Position numbers and translations under genes: made by a program. Below are positions 45,650-57,300 of a stretch of 64,000 bases of DNA, in pieces. The notes under the pieces are model-generated. The model was given only the letters and a program-made list of their open reading frames with translations. It searched no databases and was not told where the DNA came from. Positions within the stretch are counted from its first letter, which is position 1, and each line of letters starts with the position of its first letter. This stretch comes from Neospora caninum Liverpool (lineage: Eukaryota > Apicomplexa > Conoidasida > Eucoccidiorida > Sarcocystidae), in contig NC_018390.1 of NCBI RefSeq assembly GCF_000208865.1, positions 2,746,270 through 2,810,269 of the forward strand, written 5' to 3'.

Positions 45650-48348
45650 ATGAAAGTCTTTGAGTACCGCCTCGTGCTGCCCATGACCCCGGAGCAGTAC
45701 AAACGCTGCCAGCTGTACATGGTGGCCAAGGCGAGTTTGGAAGATGCAACAAAGGCGGAGGCCGAGGGCGCAGCGAACGACTGCATGGAGATCCTCAAGA
45801 ACGAGGAGTACCAGAGCGAAGAAGGCGACACCGGCCAGTATACGCATAAGAGAATAAATATCGCCAACAAACTTCCAGGGTGGCTCGTCAGCTGGGTCGA
45901 CGCGCGCCTGACGGTTTTTGACGAAAAATCGTAAGCAGAGACACCTGCGAAGAGACCGCCGAGAAAGAACGGTCTACGGGCGCGGGACAGAACATGAAGC
46001 GGTATGCTCATGGGGAGCAGAGCCTCTCTCTTCTGGCCGCTTTTCTCTCTCTCGCCGGATCCACCTTGATGCTCTCCACGCTATCTCTCTCTCTCAGGTC
46101 CCATCGGCCTTTCTCTTCCCGCCCCACTCCGCTCGCTCTCTTTCCCGTTTGAGCTTCCCGCCCTCCTCTCTCTCCTCTCTCTCCTCTGTCACTGTCTCCT
46201 CTTGACTCCGTCGCTCTCGCACTTCTTGCAGAAGCCGCGCATGTGCTACTCTCTTTCTCAGCTTTTTGTGGCGCTCGTGGCGTTTTTGTCCCTTCCTCGG
46301 CGCGCCTAAAGCCGACAGCCACGAAGCACTCCAGGAGACCTATCGCGCTCGTGAGATATCTCGTGCGCTCCTCGCTCCTCTCAGGCGCTTCGAGACACGT
46401 GCGTTGACCTTCGTCTGTCGCAAAGCATTAAGGATGCGATCTCTTTCTTCCTCGCCGTTCGATGTGTGCGTGCAGGTGGAACGCCTTCCCTCATCTCAAA
46501 ACGACTTACGACGTAAGTTCAGTCCTCGATTCCTTCTCCCCTCCCGCGGTTTCGTCGTCCGTTGATGAGACCATGCTAGCCGCATCCTTTTTACTCATGG
46601 CGTTTGCCTGCCTCCTGCGGCAGACAGTGTGACGTCAAGCGCCAGAGCCAGACGGTTAAGCCCCAGTCGCACACTCTGCACTCCCCGTCTGTTTCGTCTG
46701 TTTTTTCTCGCCCGTTTTCCTCTTTCCTTGCGTTCTGTGGCGGTGCGCCTGAGACACGCTCTCTGTCCGGTCCCCTGAACCTGGCCGGAGGCGCACGCAC
46801 CCGAGCCGTTGCCTTTCTCAAAAGAGACTCCTCGGCTGTGCACGTTCCACTCGAGAGGCCTGTCTCGCGAGCTCTCGCCCCGTTTTCGAACTTCGATCAA
46901 CCGTTCGTGTGCAGACACTCTCCTCTTTCGTCTTTCCTTTATCGTGACTTCCTCGCTGCGTTTCCTGCGCGGGCCGCGGCGCCTGCACGGCTGACCCGTT
47001 CACAGGCGTCTCCCTGCTGAGTCCTGTTTCGCTGTTGTTTTCAGTGTGAACTCTTCTCCAAGGCGAAGGTTTCGATGATCAGCCACCACTTGCCGGGGGT
47101 TCAGACTGACGACAATGTGCGTGTACAGGACGAACTGGACAGAGATATTTGTGGAAAAACCGCGCAAGCGGAGAGACTCGCGAACCGAATTCGCGAGCAA
47201 TGGGCCGCTGTAGCCTCCTAGACGAAACGGGGAAAACAAACCCCGACTCCGAAGAAGTCCCTTAAAGGCGTTAACTAGGAAGCTTCAGGTGTATTTTGAG
47301 CAACGGAAGTCGAAGAGCGGCGCCTGCTCGGAGTTCTGTGCTCCTTTGCGTCTATCGCTCGAGAGCCGGGGCCTCTGTTTGCATGCGGTTCTGGATCGGT
47401 TGCAGTGGAACCAGGCTAGATTCGCTGCCACGCACGCAAAGCTGCGAATGTCCTAAATGCGCTTGTTTCGACTCCATATCTCACGTTCGCGGCTTTCTGG
47501 TTCAAAAGAGGCCCGCGTCGTTCTGGAAACATCTGGGGAGACGCACAAGCTCTTCTTCGTAACTTTCTCTCTCCATCGTCTCTCCAGTGTCTCTCCCTGA
47601 GAAAGAACTCTTCCTTGCGTTTATAGCGCAGCGATACCTCTCTCAAACAATGCGTGCTTCCCGGTTTCTTTGCGGTCTCCTCTTTCAGGCACTCGCTCTG
47701 GATGCGGCGATGCTGGCCCAGAGGAAAGTTGTGGTGATTGACATCGTGAACGATCCTGTCGCGTCTAAAGTAAGTCGCACGACGACGCGCGTTCTTTTCT
47801 ACGTCTCTTTCGCTTTGCCGCCAAGTTTCGCTCCGCTTGCAAACCTTGGCTCCGCTCTCTCGCGTGCTGCATCCCGCTTGTTTTCTCTCTCCGCGTTCTC
47901 TGCTCCAGGCCTACGTCGAGTCGGAGGACCCGACGCGCTTCCACTCGAAGAAGGCACACATCGGCCCCCTTCGGAAAGACTGGATGACAAACATTCCGCT
48001 CGTCCCGGACGTCCCTGTGGCGGCGAGCGAGGGGGATTCGCACGAGCACCAGGGAGAACGCGCGGCGGCGCCTCGAGCGAAGCACGCGGCGCGGCTGCAC
48101 GGCGAAGCGGAAGAAAAAGCCGAGACGGTCCCCGGCACCCAGACTCCCTCAGCCGACGGATCGCATGCCGCGGGAGAGCACGCGAAACTGCGACCGCAGT
48201 ACCCCATCATGACGTGCTACAAACTCTTTGTGATCGACTTCCCGTACTTTGGCTTCATGGCCAACAGAGTCGAAAACTGGATCACCGGTGCGATGCGCGA
48301 CGTCCTCCTCAACTACCACAGGAAGGCCGTGTGCTGGATGGACGAATG
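45650..48348 (+). other. PITP domain-encoding exons
   Basis: Exons 1-5 encode a class I phosphatidylinositol transfer fold, starting MKVFEYRLVLPMTPEQYKRC. The Thr and Lys of the QYTHK strand and the Asn of WNAFP, which contact the inositol headgroup in mammalian PITPs, are present. The paired Trp of the mammalian membrane-insertion loop is replaced by aromatic PYFGF. A 60-residue low-complexity insertion (about 48005-48190) sits before the strand YPIMTCYKLFVIDF. Confidence 0.9.
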
Positions 48349-51300
48349 GTGAGGACGGAGATGGGGCGGTTCCCCCACGCCGTTCATGTTTCGTGGTTCT
48401 CCCCAGCGGTGGGACACGAGGTGGGAGAGGAAGCGATCTCGTGGCGAGAGCTGAGCCCGAGCAGGCACACAGAGGAGCGAAAAAAGACGAAAGCGGAACT
48501 GGAGACTCTGGCTCGGGAAGAGGGTGCATCACAGCGCACAGTGTATCTCATCGCCCGTGCAGTTGGGAATTCCTCAGGACGCGCTCGAAGGCACATCGTG
48601 GGCTGTGTGAACTCGTCGACTGCTGGCAAGCGCGCAGCCCGCAGGGAGCGAGAGAGAGCATCCATCCGCGACGGCGTTTTGTGGCCAGCCTGTCTCTGCC
48701 GATTTGGCGTCTTCCGCGCGAGACCCCGGCTGATCGTCGGACCGGACACAGTGGGGGGTTCTCGCGGCTGGATTCGCTCTCGTTTTGTCGCGTCCTTCGC
48801 AGATTTTGTCTGTCGGTCGTCCTGGCGCTTAGGCGTGACTCTCTCTGTTCCGCGTCTCGCTTGCCGCTCTGGTTTTGTCTAGCCGGGTGTCCGATTCCGT
48901 TTCGCGCTCGGCTGTCTTCTCATCGGTTCGCGGACTGGGCAGCGTCGCCCTGTTTTCAGGTACGAGCTCTCCATGGCAGATATCCGGAAGATGGAGGACG
49001 ACGTAAAAAGAAAACTTGACGCCATTCGCGGGCAAACGGCCCCGCCGCTCCCGCCTCCTTCCTCTGAGGCAGGGAAGGACGAGGCAGTGCAGGACGGCCA
49101 TGACGCGGTCGTAAAAAGCGGCGGACGACTCGCGGCTGGCGCGGCCGCTGGGGCGCCAGGCAGCCCTGGCTCCGAGGGCGAGGAGACCCGCGACGAAGAC
49201 GTGCACGGGGCCGACAACGGGTGGAGTTCACCTAGCGATGACGAGGTGGATCTCGACTCGGCAGAAAAGGATCTGGGCATGGATCTCCAGGCAACTCTTC
49301 CGTTTGCTGTCACTGTCGACACTTTGGCTCCTTGGAGCCTCGACGCCCCTGGCATCTTTGCTCTCTCTTCGAAAAAGCCAGGGGGACTCGGCGGCGACCA
49401 ACTCTCCCAGCTCTCTCGCTCCGCCTCGCGTCACGACGCCGGACCGCCGGGGACAGCTGCGGCAGGGAATGCGACGACTTCGCTCGCTGCAGAGCCTCCC
49501 AAGGAGACGATTCTTCACTCCGGATTCCTGTATAAACTCGGTAGGTCGCAGAAAACATGTGGCGCAACATCTGAAAAACAGCAAGACACAGGCTTGAAAA
49601 CCGGTCGCCTGCGTCGTACATGCGCATACCGGTGGCAATCCCTATCCTACCCTTTTCCGTGCGCATGCATCTGCCTTGAAACATGAAGATGTATACAATC
49701 AATGCTTATATATGGATATGTAACTATATATATATATATATATATATGTTACCCGTCCCGTCGGTCGACCACAGGCGGTTAGTTCACGTAGGATTCTGTG
49801 CGTCGTTTGTTAGTCGCTCACATCCATGTAGACTGCTGAATCGGTCTCCAGTTAAACACGTCAGAAGGCAGTCATCCGTTCTTCGTAACCTCCGTATATA
49901 TATATATATATGTATATATGTATATATGCTTCTCTGTGCAACACCGCTCTCTCTACCCATGTATATATATGTATATAATCATGCATCTCCGGAGTCTCTT
50001 GTGTCCCGTTGTCCTGGAGTTGCCGTGACGGAGTCAGTGCTGTGTTGTCTGAGTGCGTGGACCGCGTTGCATGCATTTCTTCACGCAGGCGATGGATTGT
50101 GGAACACAACGTGGAACTTGCGATACGTCGTGCTGAAAGGGAGTCGTCTGCAGTATTTCAACGACCCCAGAGAAGCCCGCGCGAAATGCGTCGTCGATCT
50201 TGAGGGGGCTGAGGTGAGGCCCGGAAAAAGACAGCGCGCGGATGCAGGTGCACCAGAGACGAAAAGAAATCGGACTTCCTGAAACGAAAAGACGGGATTG
50301 GAGGACAGAGGAACAGCCGGCAAGACAGTCAGCACGGAGTCAGCGCAGAACAACGCAAACACGAAGAGATATAGAAGAGAGATATACAAGAGATAAACGA
50401 GGGAGATAGAAGAGAGAGATGGAACAGAGAAGGAAGAGAGAAAGAAGCATAAAAGACAGAGAGATGACTAAGTGAGGCTGGCCAGAGTTGCACAAGGAAC
50501 GCTTGAGTGGGACGTCTTCCTTCTGTGTGTCGCGTCGCCAGATTACGTGGACCGGAGAGATGCGCGGGCGGAGCCACTCTTTCCACGTCCACCCTGCATG
50601 CAAACGTTCCATGCACTTTTGGTAAGAAAACGCGTCCGGTAGTTCTTCAGCATCTCCCCCGTTTCTCCAAAAACCGCCTTAACTGCTCACTCCCTTCGTG
50701 TCCCTTCCCCGGCCACTGTTTGCAGGTCTGCGTGCATGTACGTAGGTATACATATACACATGTAGATATCCGTGCATGTATGTATGCATATCCCGACATG
50801 TACCTCTGGATAATTGTGCGCACACATCGGTAGGTGCCCGTGTATCTAGATATGCAAATGTATATATAGATACGCATATGTGTGTAAATGCGTGTGTATA
50901 TCTGTATGTTGTTTGTATCACTTTATTTGGCGGCGAGGGGGATCGTTACGTGGAAGGTGTGGACGCTAGCGAGGACTCTATTGGGGGCACACATCTTGTA
51001 TTTTACCAGTGTGCTCTAACTCTGAATTTGCCGTATCCTTTTGGTTGAAAATCGTGTCAGTTAGCTCCGGATTTTGTCAAAGGAAGTTGATGTTGTAAGG
51101 TCAGAGGATGGCCTCCTGTACGGGCGTCACATCGTGCAGCGAGATTCACAGCTGGACGTACAGGCAGTCTCCTCGTTCTCCTTTTTACGGCCTCTCTTCT
51201 GGTGCTGTGTCATCTGTCTTGGGGGGCCTTCGTTCTCTCCTTCGTTTTTCTTCCAGCTGCTTCCAGGTTCCTCACTCTCGCGCCTTGCTAGGTCGCGGAC

Positions 51301-54300
51301 TCTCTTCCAACGCTTGCCTTCCTCTCTCGCGGTGTCGTTTCTGCTCGTCCTCCTTTGCCGATGCACGCGGTCACCTGCATGTGTGCTCCCCCTTTCTTTT
51401 TTCCCGCTGTCTCGCCTTCTCTCTCTTTCTCTCTTCCTCTCTCTCTGTCTCTTCCCACGCTCACTCTCCGCCCTGTCTCTGCGCCTCGCGGGTCTGGTGT
51501 TTGTTTCGCATGCGTGCTGGCTCTCTTTCCTCTGGGCTTTCGCCTCTTGCATTTTCAGTGGGGAGACAGCGGAGGCTTCTCGCCAGTGGATGGCATGGCT
51601 CCAGGCGGCGTCGCAGAATGCGGATCACGGCCCGCCGGAGCGCAGGCGTTTTTCCTCCTTCTCTTGCTCCCACCATTTCCTCCCGAAATCCTTCTCGCCT
51701 TCTCTCGCTGCGCGAGCGCCGTATGACCCCCTCGGCGCCTCCTCACGCGGCGAGCGCTCTTGCCCCGCCGTGCGGATGCCTCCGGCAGCAGAGACCCGTT
51801 GCTCAGACGCAGACGCGGAAGCCTCCCCCTCGTCGCGGCAACATGCAGATCTGCTCGGGGCGGCTAGCCAGCTTTCCGACGTGCCGAGGAAAGAGTCGGG
51901 AGACGACCAGGACACGCGAGAAGGATCCGCTCGAGGCGCTGGGGAGGACGAACGCAGAGCCGAAGGGAAAGACGCGCGAGGCTTCCAAGGCGAAGAAGGT
52001 GCGATGTCAAGGAACCGGGTAAGGTTAGACTGAAGACGCTCTGTTCACAGCGGTCTTTCTTTGTGGTCCCGCCGTGCGTGTCGCCAGCCTTGACTCGAGA
52101 GACAGAGTGTTCGATATAGTTTTTCCGCGTTTTTGGACGACCCGTTGGCCTTCTCTTCCAGCCTCTGCCCGGCGTTGCGCTGCTCCAAAACGCGTGTCCT
52201 CGCGGCTCACGTGCGCCGGCTCTCCTCTCTGCAGAGCTTCGGCACCTTCGCGTCCGGCGGTGGCCTTCACCCTCGCGCGGGTCTGTGCGGCCGAGCACCC
52301 GGAGAAGGCGGAGTCTGCGACTTGCTGGCCTCTCCTGAGGTAACTCCGGATCTCGAGGTGCGTCTCGACCCGTCTTGGCAGGGGGGGTGTTTACCGCGGG
52401 TGGCTGTCTTCCGCTTCTCCGCAGGTTGGCGAATTCAGCAACAGACAAGCCCCTTGCAGCCTCGAGAGACGCTTCGCACGCCCACGCTCTCGAGAAAACT
52501 CGCGAAAAAACCTGGACCTCCAGCGACACTGAGCGAGAAGGGGCTTCCCAGATGGAGACCTTCTCCGGGGGAACGGGGGAGAGGCGCGATCCAGATCTGC
52601 GTCGTGTCTCCGGGGGTCGGCGGGGGGAAACCGAGTCGAGACAGCCTGCCGGCCGTGTCTGCTTTTAGTGCGCCGGAAGAGGGAAAACGCTTTGTTGTGA
52701 GAGAAAAACGCCGGTTGCGCCCCGCTCCAGAAGACGGGCGCAACCGGCGTTTTTCCCTCGCCTTTTGTCCGCCTCTGTCTCGCATTTTTTGCCGCTCCTC
52801 TTTTTTGTGACCCCATCGGGACAGTTGCCTCTCCGTGGCGTGCTCTTTGAGACGAGGAAATCGGCGTCCACGAACTCTGTTCTCTCCTCTGTCCGTTTCG
52901 CTTTTCTCTCTCTGTGCGTCGCAGTACTGCGTTCGCCGCCTCAGGTTCCTGCTGTCCAGGCGCGCAAGGCCGCGCTTTTCGCCCGCGCGAAACGAAGACG
53001 ACATCCGCGTGTCTGTGAAAGACGCCTTCCAGTGGATCTCCCTCCCGCCCCCCAGGGCGGTTCACATTCAGGTGTCTCCTGTCTCCTCCAGCGCTCTCCC
53101 GGCTTCCGCTGGAGAGGGACACGGAGACAGTAGCCGAGAAGGCGAGGGCGACAGCGCCGCACGAGGAGAGGACGACCAGAGAGCGAATGAGGGCACAGGG
53201 GCGAGGCACGTCGCTGCATGCGCAGAGTTTTCGGAGGGAACGTCGCGGTTGGCGAAAGGTAAGAATCCACGTTCTGTGCTTTTCTTGACCGTGCTAACTG
53301 CTTCAAGGATACTGCCAGGGAGGCGATGCGAAAGAGGAAGAAGCGAATGCGTCGTAGAAAAGACACGAATTTAGAGCGCAGAATGCTCAAGTGGTACTCC
53401 TTTCATGGCGCATCTCTTTGTGGCGGATTCCGTCTATCTTCGCCGGCAAGACTTGCGGGTTTCGCTTTCTGCGTTCTTCACAAGATGTCAATTTTCTGGC
53501 GTCGTCTTCGATTTGCCTAGCCGGGATTCCCGCTTGTCGAACCAAAGCGAGGACCCCAGTTTGACCGTTTTCCCAGTCTTTTCTGATTGCTTTTTTTGGG
53601 AATGCAAGTTCTCTGGACGTTCTGCCGTCGTCGCTCCACCGTCTGTCGCCGTCGGGAGCGCGCCGCGCGAGAATCGGGTTTCTCTCCTTTGGCAGTGTGC
53701 TCTGCATTTCCCCGGGTTTTTCTCATTCTGGCGCGTTCCTTGTGCTTTTTCGCAGCTCGGGCGATTCTGTGTCTGGTTCTGCCGATCGTCCTGCCAGCGT
53801 TCGCGCTGTACCAGTGCGTGATTCTCGGTCTCCAAGGCGCCGCCGTCCTCTCTGCTGTCTCTTCCAATTTCCTCCGCTTCTTCTCCTCGCTCTTCGCCCT
53901 GTGCGTCTCGCTATCACCTTTTTCGGGTCTCCAGAGCTCGAGTGCCTCCGGCGTGTCCCTTTTCTCCTCTTCACTTGCACGTTTGTCTGCCTGGTGCGCG
54001 TCAACCGATCCCTTGGCAGGCGAAGGCTCTGTTTCCTTCGCGTGCCTCTTCGCCGCTGCGCGTCTTGTCTCTGAAGCGCTGGCCAACAATCTCCTTCTCT
54101 TCGCCCTGCGCGTCTCCCTCTGGATTCTCTTCCCCTTCTTCCTCGGCATGAAGCTCGCGAGCCGCTCTCGCCTCTTCAACCCAGACAGTAAGCGCGCGTC
54201 GAAAGCCTAAACGCCCCGTGCACGGGAGAGACGCTACGACAGACGCTGGGACGAAATAGCCGGGGAAGCGAAGCGGGGCAAACAGAACGAACGCACGCAG

Positions 54301-57300
54301 GGAGAGGGCCTGGGTCGTGTTCTCTTCCCTCCCCCACGCCTCGTCCGTCTCTGTCTTGTCTCGTCTCGGCTCTCTTCTCCGTCCACGTCTCCTCTCTCCT
54401 TTTTCTCTCGCCTGGCCTCCGCGGCTCTTCCGCGCCCGGCGGCTCGTCTGTATCGGGGGCGCGCCTGCCTTCTTCGCTGCACGCACGTTCCCGCGCTTTT
54501 CGACCTCGGAACGCTCCGGTCTCTGCCTCCGTGTCTCCGCTCGCCAGGTCCCCACCCCCACCCGCCCTCGTCTTCCTTCGCGCGCCAGTCGCGCACGAGC
54601 AGCGCCCTGTCCGTCTCTCCGTCCGCCGCGTCTCGTGCTCCAGCAGAGCGAGGAAGAAAAGCGGGCGTCGAGCTAGCGGCGCCCTTGAGTTCAGAAGGCC
54701 GCGACCTCGTCGTCAAGGCAAACTGCGTGGTGAACGCGACGGCAGAGGAACTCTTTCTCCTCCTCATGGATGTGGAGCTTATGGGTGAGAACGGCCGGGT
54801 AGTCCGAGCAGCGGGGCGCCGCCAAGACGGCTGTTCCCTGTCGCCTTCAAAGAGAAACCATCCCGCGGCAACTCGACTGCGCCGACGCGGCGAACGTGTC
54901 GGTTGCGAAGGGAAACGTTTGTCTTGAGAGAAACACCTGTTTTTTGACGAGGTCCCGTGACCGACAACGGAGGCACACGAGACTTCAAAACTCCTAGGAG
55001 CTTCCGAAGCAGATGTCGCGGCTCCAGGCCCGACGCGCTCTTGCAGGGGGATTTGTTTCTTGCCGCGTGCAGTGTGTGGTGTGCCCTACCGAGGCTCCCC
55101 GGAGGAAAGGACAAACACGTAAAAGCGGAGGGAAACGCCGTGTTTCTCGCGTCTGTGCGTCTCTGGGGCCTGTCGAAAAGGCCTCTCGTCTCCGACCCGT
55201 GAGCGGCGGAGACCGTCCGCGCGTTTCTTTCCGTCTCTTTAGTGTCGCTCCGTGCTGAAAGCCCGCGCCGTGCTGTCTCCTTCTCTGTTTTCCCGCAGGT
55301 TCCTGGATGCTCGGCCACCACTCCTCTCCGCGCGTCGTCTCCGAGTCTATCCACTCGGACTTCCTCTCGCTGTCTTTCTCGCCCTCGCTTTTGCTCTCGT
55401 CGTCTCCCGCGGCGACAGCTGAGGCGTTCCTGGCTGCCTGCACGCCCCGAGGTCCCGCCGGCCACGCCCTGTGCCCGGGCCAACCCCACAGAGGCGGTCT
55501 GGCCGAGAAGGCCTCCGTCGCCTTGTCGGCTGCGCGGGTCGGGATGTCCTCGCCCTTGGCCTGGTTCAGCAGCGATCTCGCGGCGGGCGTCGCCTCAGCC
55601 GGCGCCGCGCTCGCGGGGCCTCTGCTCCCGCTCCTCCTCCGCGACCGGGTTCTGCCTTGGCGCCGCTGGTGGGGACAGACTCGAGACGGCAGCTTCGTCA
55701 TCATCTTCCACTCGGAGCAGCTTTTCGCCGAGAGTTGCATGCGCTCCGGCGTGTGGCACTCCTGCGGGCGGAGTGGGGAGAGGGACAGGGGCCCGACGGA
55801 GAGGCGGAGCAGGAGACACCGGTTGACAGGGGCCGAGAGCGGGGGACGGCGCGAAACGCAGAGACAGATGGAGGAGGGAGGCGGACAGTTAGGCGACGGC
55901 CGGGGGGAGGAACCCGTAGCCCTGAAGACGGTTGTGGGAAAACTTCTTTTTCTAGGCGAAAGGTGCGCACAGTGGGTGCTGTCGGGAGGACGGCGGGAAG
56001 GTCTGACGGCAGGCAAAGCGCGAAACCGTCAAAGGCCTACGCTCTTTCACCGGCTGCTGCTCTTTCTGCGGGAGGCCTTCCCTATCGCTGTCCATCCGTT
56101 CGTCCATTTCTTTGGACCGCGGAGACCGACGCCCACGAAGGCAGGTGAAGGAGAACAGAGGGGACTCGACACGCCCTGGGAGACCACCGAAGATGCCGTC
56201 CTCGCCTCTGGATTCGAGGCCTTCGTTATCACGCCCCTGTCGCCTTCTCTTGAGCAACTCGCCCTCAACGAGCTCGTTGACCCGCCTCGCAGTCCAGTGC
56301 CTGCGGGATCGAGTGCAGACCGCGACTCTCGAAGTGTCTCCCCCGGGGCCGACGCACCGCTAGTTGGGCTCCAGAGCCCTAGCGCCGCGGCCGGCTCACC
56401 ACCCTGTCTTCTGACGTTCGTCTCCGCCGTCGACTGGGGCGGTGAAATGCCCAGGTGGCTCAGGGAACGCATTTCTCTCTTGCGGGCCGACCGGATTCTC
56501 CGAGGAGCAAAGCTTGAAGGCGAAATTCGACGCGCCAGAAAACGCCTCTTCCCAGGCGACCAAGAGGTGAGAATCGGATCGGTGAATCAAAGCGCGGGAC
56601 GCAACGCCGACGTGCAAACATGCATGCAGGTTCGTGGGCATACACAAAGTCGCCCCTTTCGGTCCTTGACAGAGCGCAGGCCATCTGTCGTGTAGTATCC
56701 GTTTTTGTTTCTGCACGAGTTTATCATTTTGTTCGAATGGCGGCCACAGCCCGGGCGAGAGCCTCGAGCGACGCGTGTTCCTTTCCAGAGAGACGAGAGA
56801 CTCATATCGGGGGGTGCATGCAGAGACGCACAGATGTGATTGGCGCCGCTCGTGCCGTTTTCGAGGGAACCTACTTTGTGGAGACACATCTGTCAAGACG
56901 CTCTGGTTTCGTTTTGCTCCGCTCGTGCTTCAGCTCGTCACTGAAGGCCTGCTTGAGACGCTGGACGCAGACGGCGCCAGTCAGGCAAGCGACGAAGACG
57001 AAGTGTCGCCTTCTCCCTCTTCAAATTCTCCCTCGTTCTCTCCGCCTGAGCAGTCTGTTCCTGCTGAGGCTGCCGACGCAGCCCCTCTTGGTCCGGTGGA
57101 CGCGAGGCAGCGACAAGAGCCGAAGAAGGAAGGGAAGCAAGAAAGCGGAGAGACGCAGAACGAGAGAGACGGAGGAGCTGCCGCACGGAGACTCCCGATT
57201 AACATGTCAGTTCCCGGTGGTTGAAAGTTCTGACAGGAAGGTGTTCACGCGCGTGACCTGTTCCGATCAGTCAGCTGCGCGCATGCAGAGCACGTCCAGA

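Noticed and set aside
52340..52810. Open frames continuing past exon 52235-52339 of the lipid-transfer gene
   Set aside because: The sequence could be exonic, but a GTAACT donor at 52340 and the acceptor before 52925 join in phase, and the interval is low-complexity with a hairpin. I kept it as intron with low certainty.
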